A stretch of DNA of 64,000 nt from Melampsora larici-populina 98AG31. Lineage: Eukaryota; Basidiomycota; Pucciniomycetes; Pucciniales; Melampsoraceae. A program made the position numbers and the translations under genes. Each line of letters starts with the position of its first letter. The first letter of the stretch is position 1. Shown in pieces: positions 21,396-32,678 of the stretch. Under the pieces are notes generated by a model. That model did not search any database and had not been told where the DNA came from. It saw nothing but the letters and a program-made list of their open reading frames with translations. The stretch is from NCBI RefSeq assembly GCF_000204055.1, contig NW_006768786.1, forward strand, positions 732,873 to 796,872, in the 5' to 3' direction.

Positions 21396-24242
21396 ATGTC
21401 ATCATCATCATCATCATCATCAACCAACAACAACAACAACAACAACAACAACACTTCGAATCTCAACTTACCTTCTATCATTCTACCTCAAATCAATCAT
21501 TATCAATCGGATCAAACTATTACTTTCAATCAATCTAAACTTAACTCTCAACCTCAAATCAATCAGCATCTAAATCATCTAAATCATCATCATCTTCAAT
21601 CTGATCAACTAGAACTAGATTTAGATTTAGATTCAGAAGAACTCACTCCATCAGAAATAGTACAAGATCATGATGATGATGAAGATGAAGATGATGATGC
21701 TCAATATGCAATGCCAATGGATGATCCTTATGCTGAAGTAGAACATGGTTGGAGAAGAATGAGTGAAACGGCTGTCTCTTCATCTCAAAAGAATCCAAAA
21801 CATCAAATCAAACCTATCAACACTTGGTCAAATCTATCTAATCCAAATAATGAAGAAGTCGTCAATCAACTCAGCGGTTTCTCTTTCTCAACAAGTCAAT
21901 CATCTAAACCTAACAAATCTCTCAATCAATCTTCTCTACAATCTAGAAAGTTTTCACTTCCTGCTCCAATCTTATCGAATCATCCCAATCCTTCATCTGG
22001 TGTATTTAATCTTAGTATGAGACGTTCAGATCAACCACCAAACTCATTCAAACCACCTGGTTCAGCTAGTTCAAACAAAACTTCATTCTCAAATAACGAA
22101 CTCATCATCAATCCTCCTCATCGATCTCGTTTACCTAGCTTTTCTACCGAACTTGAACCTATCTCTGGTAGTCCTACTTCTCCTGATTCTCCTATGATTG
22201 TGAATTCATCCGATTCGACTACTTCTACTTTCAGTACTTGTACCACTAACACTCCTCCTCATTCTATCAAATCAATTCGAAATCAATCACTTCCACCTAG
22301 TCAATCAGCCTTTCACCCTCCGCCTTCTTCTTCTTCTTCACTCTCGGGTCTTCATCAATCATCGCGTACCAGCACCAGTTGGAAATCAAATTCTCAAGAT
22401 CAATCTTACAGTGCATTTGATCCCACTTCTTCTTCATCTTCTTCCTTGTGCTCATCATCCGATGAAGGACTCTTACGTCGAGCTTCTTGTTCATCACTTG
22501 CAAGTGTAGCTAGTCTTACTAGTAGTCAAAACGGATCGACCTCTGGTCTTAAAGCCCGTCGAGGATTGACCAAACCTCTTTCATTAGCAATGCCATCTTC
22601 TAATCTTTCAACTACTGCCCCAACTCCTCTCACCGGTCTCAACACTCGATCTCATCTTCATCCTTCATCCAATGACAAATCCAATGCGTTTCGCTCACTT
22701 CCTCCTTCCCCTCGTCTTACTACATCTGACCATCTTAACATGAGGGATCAAATCGTAGGTATGAGAGCCAATGTCACTGGAAGTCTTTCTATGAAACGTC
22801 GTACCTCTATTCCTCGTCTCTCTCTAGGTGGGATCTCTCACGCCACACCTACGCTAGATCCCAATCGACGAAGTTCATTGGCTGTGACCTCGTCTAATGA
22901 TTATGTCAAGCTCTTGGGAAGAAATTTGGAAAGATCATCGAATTCATCATCTGTAGCTTCCACCCCACTTCGATTACATTTCGATCCGATGGCAGCTCGA
23001 GATGGCAAAACAGAATTGATGAGTTCACAAGTCGGAGTAGGAGGTCGAGGGCATATTGAAAGACCTCAGGCTGGGATCAATGGAGAACCGGTAGAAGAAT
23101 ATCCATATCAAAACGGACCTCGTGAGGTTTTACCTGGGATCTACCTTGGATCCGAACAAAACGCAAGAGATGTGAGCTTATTGAATGAGATGGGCTTTAG
23201 TTGTATTATCAATGTAGCCAAAGAAGTGGAATGTCCTTGGAGTTTACCTACCTATCCATCTCCATCTTTAACACCCATGACGATGAATCCCGGGGAAATG
23301 ATGAGTGTGGAGACAACAGCTCATCAAGACTTGACACCTATTGTTTTAGCTACTCCTCATCCTCCTCAACGATTACAAGTACCTAATCAGATTTCCAATC
23401 AAAGTAACAGTCGAACGTTTTTAGTTAGACCAACAGCTTCGACACCAAACCTTCATAGATCATACCAAAGATCACCAGAATCGAATCCACTCTTAAAATC
23501 TGGTTCGATCTCAACACATCATAAGAAAGCATCAGTGAAAGACTTACCGATGAATGCGAATGGAGAAATCGAATGTGAGTTTCCATCCGATCAAAGCACA
23601 GGCCGACCATGTCTAGAGTATCATAAATTACCTTGGTCACATGATCAAGACGGTTTGGCTATCGGTGGGAAATTTGATGAGGTCTTTGGAAAGATTGATG
23701 TGGCGATTCAAAATGGAAAAAAGATTTTGGTTCATTGTCAGTGTGGGGTTTCACGTAGTGCTACTTTGGTGATTGGTTATTGTATGAGAGAATCGGTTTT
23801 GAAACGAACTAGTTTGGGTTTGGGTGATCATTCATCTCAGAATGGGACTAATGGGAATGGTGGGATGCATGAAGCTTATACGTTTGTGAAAGAAAAAAGC
23901 CCTTGGGCTGGTCCAAATATGGTATGTTGTTTTTTTCGTTTTGGATTAAATTGAAAATCATATGAATCAAACCATTAGAAAACCAATCTAAATTGATTTA
24001 CCTTTCTTTTCTTTACTTTTTTTTGCTTTTAGGGATTGATTTATCAATTAATCGAATATGAAAAAGTTTTAAAAAAGAAAATCTTGATGAATAATCACCT
24101 TAGTAACTGTAAGAGTAGTGTTGGAAATGGAAATGGAAATGGAAAGATGATGATTATGAATGAACAAGAAGAAGAAGAAGAAGAAGAAGAAGAAGAAGAA
24201 TTGGATGGGGCTAGAACTCCTACTGGAGGACTTGATGTGTGA
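21396..24242 (+). CDS. Dual-specificity phosphatase, MAP-kinase phosphatase type (911 aa)
   Basis: Exons are 21396-23921 and 24033-24242, joined in phase. The first ~570 residues are Ser/Asn/Pro-rich and disordered, with an acidic patch (DHDDDEDEDDDAQYAMPMDDPY). The catalytic domain starts at VLPGIYLGSEQNARDVSLLNEMGFSCIINVAKEV, has an insertion of about 130 residues, then LPWSHDQ (general acid region) and the signature HCQCGVSRSA with Cys781 and Arg787 by this start. It ends WAGPNM-GLIYQLIEYE, which crosses the intron and matches the final helix of fungal MAPK phosphatases such as Msg5 and Pmp1. The C-terminus ends in a Glu run. Expected role: dephosphorylating Thr and Tyr of a MAP kinase in stress or pheromone signalling. 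The insertion inside the catalytic domain and long N-terminus are unusual in length but typical of fungal members. Confidence 0.85.
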
Positions 24243-25280
24243 GATGAAAGGATTTTTTGGTTGATTGATTGATTGATTGGAGTTTGTTTTTTTTTTGGAA
24301 TGATTTGGTTGATTTTTTTTTCGAGTCTCGATTGGAAAACTTGAATGGGTTGATCTTTTTTTTGAATCATGGGTTTTTTTTTGAAAGATTTTTTTTCATG
24401 GGTTTTTGTATGCTTGGAATTCTTTGATTTTTTTATTTATTTTTTGGTGGCTTGGGCTGTGCCTGCTTGAGGGTTTTTTTCTTTTTTTCTCATTTCTCTT
24501 TTGCTTTCTCTTTGATTTTTTTTCTCTTTGATTTTTTTCTCTTTTTGATTTTTTTTTTACAATTGACAATGGTTTTCATCTCTTTCTCATTTTATATTTT
24601 CTTGATCTTTTGATTTATTTTCCAACTTTTTCTCTTTTTCTTTTCTTTGTTTCTCTTTTCTTTTCAAATTGGACAAATTAATAAAAAAACAAACTTGAGT
24701 TATTTATTGATTTTTTTTTGATCATCTTTATTTGAACCTACCTTAAAAAACAAGAAGACATCTTTTATTTGGTTCTACTTTTTTTTTTTACTTTTTTTTA
24801 TGGTTTCTTTTGTTTGTAACCTTTTTACTACTAGTTTCTTATGAACTTTTTCTCTTGTTTTTTGTTTCTGCTTTTTTTGGTTATGGTTATGGTTTTGGTT
24901 TTTGATTTTTGATTTTTGATTTGATTGAAAAAAAAAGATGAAATTGGTTGGAAGTTTTGGTTTTGGAGTTTTTCAAACAATAGCGGTGTACAAACCTACA
25001 ACCCAACATTAAAACCCATGAAAAAAACCCATGAAAACCCAACTTCTTTATGGGTTTTTTTCATGGGTTTTTTCACATGGGTTGAAATCAGCTAGATCTG
25101 ACCACCCGTTTGTTGAAAAAAAATAGACGAGTTCGATATAGACTCAACCAACCCCTCCCCTTCCTTGCCAACACAACACACCCAAATAACCCAAGTCCTT
25201 CCACAAAACATATATATGATACTTGTCTACCTGATGTATGCTGATTTCAAAGTTACTCTCTCTTTGGTTTGTTTTGACCT
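24243..25280. other. T-rich 3' flank with a 21 bp stem hairpin
   Basis: The 700 bp after the phosphatase stop is a long T-rich tract with no gene, probably 3' UTR and terminator. At 25011-25071, two perfectly complementary 21-base arms (built of AAAACCCATG units) surround a 19-base loop; CATGGGTTTTT motifs also recur at about 24367 and 24399. Confidence 0.6.
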
Positions 25281-25385
25281 TTGCAATACAAAGAATTCAA
25301 AAGTGATTGTTCTATTTCAAACAAAGCACAATTGATCGTTCCATTTCATACAAAAACTGATCTGAGTTGCCTTTTGAAACTAAGA

Positions 25386-25524
25386 CATTTATGGGATACA
25401 AAGTTGAATCCGGGAACGGTCCCGGATTTTTTCCCAAATTTCCAAATACCGTTTTTAGCGGTAGTTTGGATATTGGGAAAAGTAGCGGGCTCATTTCGTG
25501 ATTCAACTTTGTATCCCATAAATG
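25386..25524. mobile_element. 139 bp hairpin MITE, mariner-like
   Basis: A 25 bp perfect inverted repeat bounds the element (25386-25410 and 25500-25524). Taking TGGGATACAAAGTTGAATC as the terminal repeat, it is flanked on both sides by TA, the target site of Tc1/mariner transposases. The interior is also self-complementary (CCCAAATTTCCAAATACC against GGTAGTTTGGATATTGGG), so the whole element folds as one hairpin. It has no coding capacity and would need a transposase in trans. Confidence 0.75.
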
Positions 25525-25741
25525 AAAGAATTTTTTTTAAGAATTGGGTTGATGATTAGGATCATGAATTTTTCCTTGAAGAATCTACACTTTTTTTGGT
25601 TTGGTTACTGAGTATGATTCTCACATTTGATTGGTGTGTACAGGTACAGTTGATTCTTCAACTTTTATGTGCTGATTGATCTATTTTTAGAATCCGGCTT
25701 AGGCTTTCTTTTCTTCAATTGGTCTAAGATTGATTTAACCT

Positions 25742-25772
25742 TTGATGGTGATGGTGGTGATGGTGGTGATGA
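25742..25772. repeat. GGTGAT microsatellite
   Basis: Short run of GATGGTGATGGTGGTGATGG type units. The surrounding 25525-26388 has no recognisable gene. Confidence 0.6.
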
Positions 25773-26388
25773 AGGGATGGACCAGGAAAGGGATCAAGCT
25801 ATTAAAGCTCATATAGCCTAAACCTGGCAGAGATCACTGTACATGATGATGTAGGAGATTTGTGTGTTGGTACAAGTACTACTGATACCAGACTTGAATG
25901 AAGGCTTTCCCCAGCAAGATGCCAAGGCAGATGATCTGTCACCCAAGAATTCATCTCAACTTGCCTTCCCTTGATGGATATAATGAAAGTGAGTCTTTTG
26001 GGCCCAGGATGGATCTACATCAGAATGTTCAATTCATGTATTCTGGTTTCCTGGTTCTGTTTGGTGACACTCCATTATAATAAACATATTACAATCACTT
26101 TATCCTTATACACAAACGCATGTCTTTTCATCTTAATCACTGTGCACAATTTCAAAACTGACTCCTTGGGGAATCTAGACTTATCTAGTTTGATATCCTT
26201 TTGGAGTTAGATAATAAAACCACACAAACCACACAGCGTAGTTCTAGAATCAATTTGAGATCATAATCATAGATCTCGGTTCCCTCGGCCCATGGAATGG
26301 AGTAAAAGTTATTGTTTCAATGAGGACAATTAAAGTCCTTTAAAATACCACTACATCTACTTTTCTGTAAAGCTTGCTAAATTAGATC

Positions 26389-27455
26389 ATGAGATATGAT
26401 CAGAAGATTGTGAGTCTGATTTCAAGAAGGTTATTGGGGTCTCTGTATGGTGTTTGGCAAGTTCACTCTTTCATGGTGTCTTCAGTGTGGAGAGATTTTA
26501 ATCAAATAGTGGAAGGAAGACAGGATTACTATCTAGAGAACTTATTAGAAGCATTTCAGAAATATGGGAAGGTTAAGTTGTCACACTTCCAACAAGCATT
26601 AGATTTTTTGAAATCTCAAGGAACAGCTCTTAAAGTCTTCTGGGAAATTGAAGATGATATATGTTTTTCAAAAGTACACAAGCATCTCATGGAATGCATT
26701 TTTGGCCCCACATATTATACAGATGCAACCACTATCAGGATTAAAAAAATTAGAGATATATTTTCAGTGAACCAAGATGGATTGGTAAGGATTATCCTTT
26801 ATCAAAGTCTCCTTCTGAACCACCCCAACTGCCAATACTTCTTGATGGTTTCTTACACTGAGCTTTCCTTTGCATCTCATCTATTGCATGTACCTTACAT
26901 CATGCATGGAGTGTCCACAAGGAAAGTATGCTCAATGATGATTGTCTTGTACTTACTCAAGTAAGCAATTGGCATTCAGAGAAGGAATACAGGAGGAGAT
27001 TCCTCAAATAGACAAGTCAACTTCAAGCTCCAGTTCAGACCCAACACACATTAATCAAGACATAAATTCAGTTCCCAAATCTTGAGGAAATTAATAAAAA
27101 GCTCCATTGTCAAAGAAATAAGTTTCTCAAGATGACAAAATACCATTGAATTCAAAATTGTGAGTCCTTGTGATAACAAAGTATATCACAAATCAGAAAA
27201 TATAGATACAACACCTCAAGACCCCCATCAACCTTACAGTCAAAGAGTGTTCCTTTGAAACTAGAAAAATACCATTGCTGTTTATGCCTTGATGAATTTC
27301 AGGTGGGACATGAAGTGTTAAAGATCTCATGTGATAAAAAGGTCCCCCACATCTTTCATAAAACATCTTTTTGGATATGTGATTTATTGGAATTTAATTT
27401 TTGTTCCAAGAGGAACAATCTGTTAACAAAGTTTGATAAATGTTTGTCTATATGA
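26389..27455 (+). pseudogene. Possible RING-finger gene, decayed or partly modelled
   Basis: An open frame from 26389 to about 26785 encodes a helical region (FQKYGKVKLSHFQQALDFLKSQG...DICFSKVHKHLMECIF). Further frames follow after possible introns: FREGIQEEIPQIDKSTSSSSSDP (about 26970-27082) and, at 27255-27455, LEKYHCCLCLDEFQVGHEVLKISC...HIFHKTSFWIC. The last resembles the first half of a RING-H2 domain (C-x2-C, LDEF, EVLKI-C, H-x2-H), but the final C-x2-C pair is not seen. I could not join the frames without stops. It may be a degraded E3 ubiquitin ligase gene. The frame name is by motif only. Confidence 0.35.
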
Positions 27456-28965
27456 TTTTTGGGGGAGGCATAGTCATGGTATGGATCTGCCTGTTTGATA
27501 GAAAAAAAGTTAGCCATCTTGAAATAAGTTAACATGTCTTTTGATCTGAATCTTATCAAGTCAGTCTAAGAAATAGAAGACCAAGGATGATGGTCACATC
27601 TGAATCAATAGATCAGGGGCTTTGGACTTGGGGTGTTTTTCATTTAATATTCATTTGATATTTGTCACCATATGTACTTTTCAAGGATCAGAATACTCCA
27701 GTATCAGGATCTAGAGCTGTGTAGATAAATTCTCAATGTCTTTGCTCTGCTTGTCTTTTATTTCTTTGGTTTTGTGAAACCTGCTGGATCTGTCTGTTTT
27801 GTAAATCTTGCAAATAAGGTTGTGTGAATTATTATTTGTAATCTGGTTCTAGTCACTGGAGACCATCCTGATATATACCCTCATCATCAGTATATTCTCA
27901 AAACTTACTTAGCATTATGTTTCATCCATTTTTCACACTTCATCTGTCTTGCATTACTGTGTGATGGCAGAATCATGTCTTTCTAGATGTGCCCCCCTCT
28001 TCACCAAGCTGGGAAGACTGTTTTGTAATGCTGTTATTGAGGCGAGTATCAAAGTTCTTATGTTGGCATTTTAACTTGGATGCTGTATATGAAATTTGAG
28101 AGAAGCTGCCTCAGAATGTGCAGACAACATTCAAGGCAAAAATTGGTTGCATTTCAAAAGGCCAGAAGTTAGGCCTCTGTTGTAACTTCATTGGCTGTAC
28201 CACCCAATATTAATCACCAAGGAAAGCAGGAAAAGTCCAAACAACACTTGAGATGACATAATGCTTGGAGTCCTCCCACCACTAATCAATGATTAGTTGT
28301 AAATCCCTCTTCAAGGGCATGGACACAGCCGCGCAAGAGGGACTTTGTTAAGTAAGTTACAACTCCCGAGTGATGCAGAGCCCTTGAGTTTCACTTGTGC
28401 TGTGGTACCCATGAATCTATACATGAGACTTGAGTGCAGCAGGCTTGACTATCAATGGAATGCAATGTGGGTGACTATTTTGATTCAGCAAGTGTGGTCT
28501 CAAATGTAACTTGATCATTGTTGATCAATTGATTCCCTCAATATCACTTTGGGTCTCATGTGTGTCACCATGAGCAAGGTACAGTATGCTGATTTAAGCT
28601 TTTGTGTTGATGATTGTCCAGAGCTTTTGCTTTATAGACATCAAAAATTTACAAAATTGCTAGCTACACAGACACGAATTGGTTTGAACTCTTTGTGCCA
28701 GAGGAGAATGGGAGTGAGGATGAGCTGGGTTTGTAGAGCATTCAGCTGGGTCAGGAGGAAGGTGTTTGGTGGAGGTTGAAGTGATGTGACTTTAGTGCTT
28801 ACAATGAGGAGGGTGATGATGTGTTGTGGAAGCAAAACTTCATCTTCACGCGATTCCAAGATTTGAAGGTGTTCATTGATTGTCGACGTGTTGTTTTGTT
28901 AATGAGCCGAGATTTGATTCCCGTAACGAGGGAGATGGATTCAAACTGACCGATTACGATTCACG
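27456..28965. other. Intergenic region, no gene recognised
   Basis: Only short unsupported frames are present. Near 28305-28400 short complementary blocks (TTGTAAATCCCTC / GAGGGA.. GTTACAA) suggest an old fold-back element. The last ~150 bp is the likely promoter of the GPI deacylase gene. Confidence 0.45.
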
Positions 28966-31900
28966 ATGATTTACTCTTTGTCGAAGTTTACCTTCCTCAT
29001 CACTTTCGCTTCGTCTATTGTGCTTTTACTCGTTCTCCGATCCTTCAATGACACCCTTTACGCTCTTGATATATCGAACTTCGCTGGACCAAGTGTTTCC
29101 TTATCAGGCAATACCGCCGGTGGTGCACGTGGACATGGAGCTGGAAGTTGTCGAATGGCCTGGATGAACCCTTCTTACATTCCGATCGATGGGTTCAAGT
29201 CTAGGCTCAATGGAAAGTATCAAGCTTACCTTTACCGAGAACAAGGCTGGGACACCGAGACTGATCAGGTAGGAATTCATCTTTCCGTTCATCTTCGGTT
29301 CGTACGATCCAATGAACTGTTGATCGATCGTTTTTCCACCTTTTGGCTGTGGCTTTTCGATTGAATCTGCATCTCAGCCAAGTGGTTCCCCGGTACTCTT
29401 CATTCCCGGAAACGCTGGATCATTTCGACAAGTTAGATCCATCGCAGCAGCCACGGCAAGTCTTTACTATAAGGAAAAACTTGTGACGGATCCATCAAGC
29501 TTTCGGCATTCTACACCTCATCACCCTGGACTGGATTTCTTCACCTTAGATTACAATGAAGATCTTACAGCTTTCCATGGAGAAACATTATTGGAACAAG
29601 CCGAATTTGCTAACGATGTTATCAGTCACATTCTCAATATCTATGCCAGCTCTCGCCGGGGAAGTTCACTTCCTAATCCTACTTCAGTCCTCATCCTTGC
29701 ACATTCGATGGGTGGAATCGTTGCTCGAAAGATGCTACTTATGCCCAATCACATCAACGGCACGATCAACACTATCATATCACTCAGTACGCCCCATACA
29801 ATCCCACCTATCACACTAGACCGAGGACTAGAAACCGTGTACGAAGATATCAACAAGCTTTGGCGTGAGGCATATCTGGGGACGAGCCGAATCAGTCATC
29901 TGCAGGATTTAGTTATGGCCTCAATATCTGGAAGCACTTCCGATACTACTGTCTCGCCTGACTCCAGCTCACTCCTCACCCTATCACCGACACTTCACGG
30001 TCTGACGGTTTATACTACCTCAATGCCGGAAGTTTGGACGCCTACTGACCACCGAGCAATTCTGTGGTGTGATCAACTCCGGATGGTCATTGCCAAAGCT
30101 TTGTTATTCATCACCGACCCACGATCTCCGTCTCAAGTCAAGCCTAAAGAGGAGAGAGCTGAGATCTTGAAATCTTATTTCGCCAATGGTCGCGGATTAC
30201 GTATGGCCAGTGATGATATAGTTGAAAGACCACTGAGCTCATACTCCAACGCTGCCTCCTATAAAGTTCATCCGCCCCTGTCAAGGTTGAAACTCAGTTC
30301 TGAAGATTTGAACCAACGCCAGCCATTCGGTCATGTTATACCTTTGAAGCAGAAGGTTGATTCCGAATCATCCTCTACTTCATTCACCCTACTTACCAAT
30401 CTCCCACTTAGCGTTAGGTTGAAGGTCGTCGGGTGTCATGGCAATTTTGGGCGTGATGCAACAAATTTATGTACATCTCTCACCACTCGCTATTCAACGA
30501 TGCTGCCATCCTCTCACACCAAACTGCGCCCTGCCTCAATTCCTGGTCCCGATGACGAAATAGACCCTCATGAAATATTCAACTTCATCGAGATCCCATC
30601 TTCAGACATCTCATCATACGATTTCTTCGTCGTCATTACATCTAACGCGCACAAGAGCCTCGCAAAATCTAGTGAACCAGACTTCCTACTCTGCGAGTTT
30701 TCTTCCAATGATGCGATCAGAATTTTTGATCATCCTTTGTGGAGATTATCGTTCTGGGGCCTTGACTTTGAAAACTTTTCCACGACAAATTCGACCCTAG
30801 TTTCGGATATATACTTATCAGGGATGGATAGCTCATTATTAGCTTTCAAGATCCACGTCACATATCCCTCAACGTGTTTAGAGAACGGTTCATTTGCACC
30901 TCTGATGAGACAACAGACTCCGATCTTGCATGAGTCCAAGTTCCATCCTAACATCCAATCCGCCCTTCTCTATACCCATTTTTCAACTGCCTACTCATCT
31001 ATCCCCAAATTGTCAACCGATGATGTGTTTCAATCAGGAAGCGGAATGCGATTGACGTTCTGGATGGATCCTTTTGCATGCGGCAAAAGTCGGCAAGATG
31101 AGACGATGAAGATAAGGATCAAAATCGACTGGTATGAGAGTGCAAGGAAGATCATTGTGTTATATCGAACTGCATTGGTTGCTATCCCGCTAGGGATTGT
31201 GTCAGCTTCGTTTGCAATCCAAATACAACGGTACCGTCACTCAGGAGTATTCCCTTCACTGGGAGTTGCCTTATCGGTTCTTTCAGAGAAGTATCTCTCG
31301 GGTTTCTTAGTCGCACTGATCGGCGTACAATTTGTTCAATCCGCAATCCTACGTGCTTCGTGGGCTAGGCAAACAAGACCAGGGGCAGACGAAGATCGAC
31401 CTTCTCACGTAGCTCTTGCGATCACTTCTACCTGGATATCAGGATTACTTTTAGGTGACCATCATCCAGAGTTTGCATTGTTGGATGGTTTGATGTTTGT
31501 GATTGGACTGGGATGGACTTGTATTGTCTATATCTTGTTACATACAATATGTACACTCTTGACTAAATTGATGATCGCTATCTTGGGAGTATCTAATCGT
31601 CAAGGCGCCAGAAATCTATCTGGGTACGTCTTTTTCGTATTTAAAACTCTTTGCTCTGCTGGATATGTGTGCATCAGTGAATGGCAAGGCTGAATTGAGG
31701 GTTGTGTCATTTTTTTTACCTTTGCCTCACCTCAGTTACCATCAGGTCCCGGTACCAAGCTCACCATCAAGGGTTTCGATTCAAACCATAGTCACCGCCA
31801 CTTTGGTCCTCTTCACCACCTTTATGGCACCATACCAGTTTGCATTCCTTGTCATATCACTTGTACATCTCTTTCAGACCTTATGGTCATTAGGCGTAGC

Positions 31901-32481
31901 CAAAACTAACGAAGTAAGATTTTATAAATGATAATATCCTGCACCAGATATTGACTTATCACTTTGCAAAACAGATACGTCAAATTCGATCAATTGAGTC
32001 TTGGAATAAGTTTCATTATTATTTTACTACTTTGTTTTTAATGATTTGTTTAGTACCAGGAAATGTGATGGTGATCACAGTTTGGGTTAAAAACTTATCA
32101 ATAGGTTGGTATAAACCATTCTCTTCAGATCGAAAGATTTACTTTGTGATTGGATATCTTCTTTGGTTTCATCGGACTTGGAGCTCTAGTGGAAGTTTGG
32201 GCATGCTACCTAGATCAAAGAAGAGGTTCGTTGTTCTCTTTATTTTTGACGCCCTGCACGAGTCTCAGAATACTTGACAAGACGAATAGCATACTGATCC
32301 AGTGTTGGGTTTGAACCGTAGTTTGTTGTTGAAGTTCGCTATGTGGCTGTCACTTGGGACAGGCCTGTTTAGCATTCTCTATGGTATTCGATATACCTTT
32401 CAAATATTTGACCTCCTCAACCTTGTTTTTCTGTGCTTGGCCTTGTCACACTACACGGGAGTATCCAACAAGTTGACATAA
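28966..32481 (+). CDS. BST1: GPI inositol-deacylase (BST1/PGAP1 family), 1045 aa
   Basis: Exons are 28966-29268, 29378-31623, 31736-31913, 31975-32225 and 32322-32481; all junctions are GT-AG and in frame. A signal anchor near residues 7-27 is followed by the lipase-like domain: GSPVLFIPGNAGSFRQVRSIA, then the nucleophile elbow LAHSMGGIVARK with Ser211, and TDHRAILWCDQL near residue 325, which supplies the catalytic His. The C-terminal half has several hydrophobic helices (for example around 31160-31220, 31290-31350, 31790-31910, 32010-32080). The enzyme removes the acyl chain from the inositol of newly attached GPI anchors in the ER membrane, which is needed for export of GPI proteins. Length matches the family (about 920-1100). 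The terminal exon is short and its acceptor (CCGTAG) was chosen because it alone keeps frame. Its 3' end faces the LAS21-type gene. Confidence 0.93.
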
Positions 32482-32678
32482 GCAAAACGTTTTCCTGGCG
32501 TCATATCTCTCTTCAAGGTCCTTGTTGCATTGCATCGCTTGGTTTTTTTAATTTTAAATGCATTGTGTTTTCCTTTTCAGAAGTGGTGTAACAATAATAA
32601 AAGTCTAGATTTGCTATGATCATTCATGAAATATTGAAACCTGAATAGTATCTTCTCGTGAAAAAATCTTCCAATAAA

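Noticed and set aside
24095..24370. Minus-strand Ser-rich frame at the phosphatase 3' end
   Set aside because: It is the complement of the Glu-codon run of the phosphatase C-terminus.
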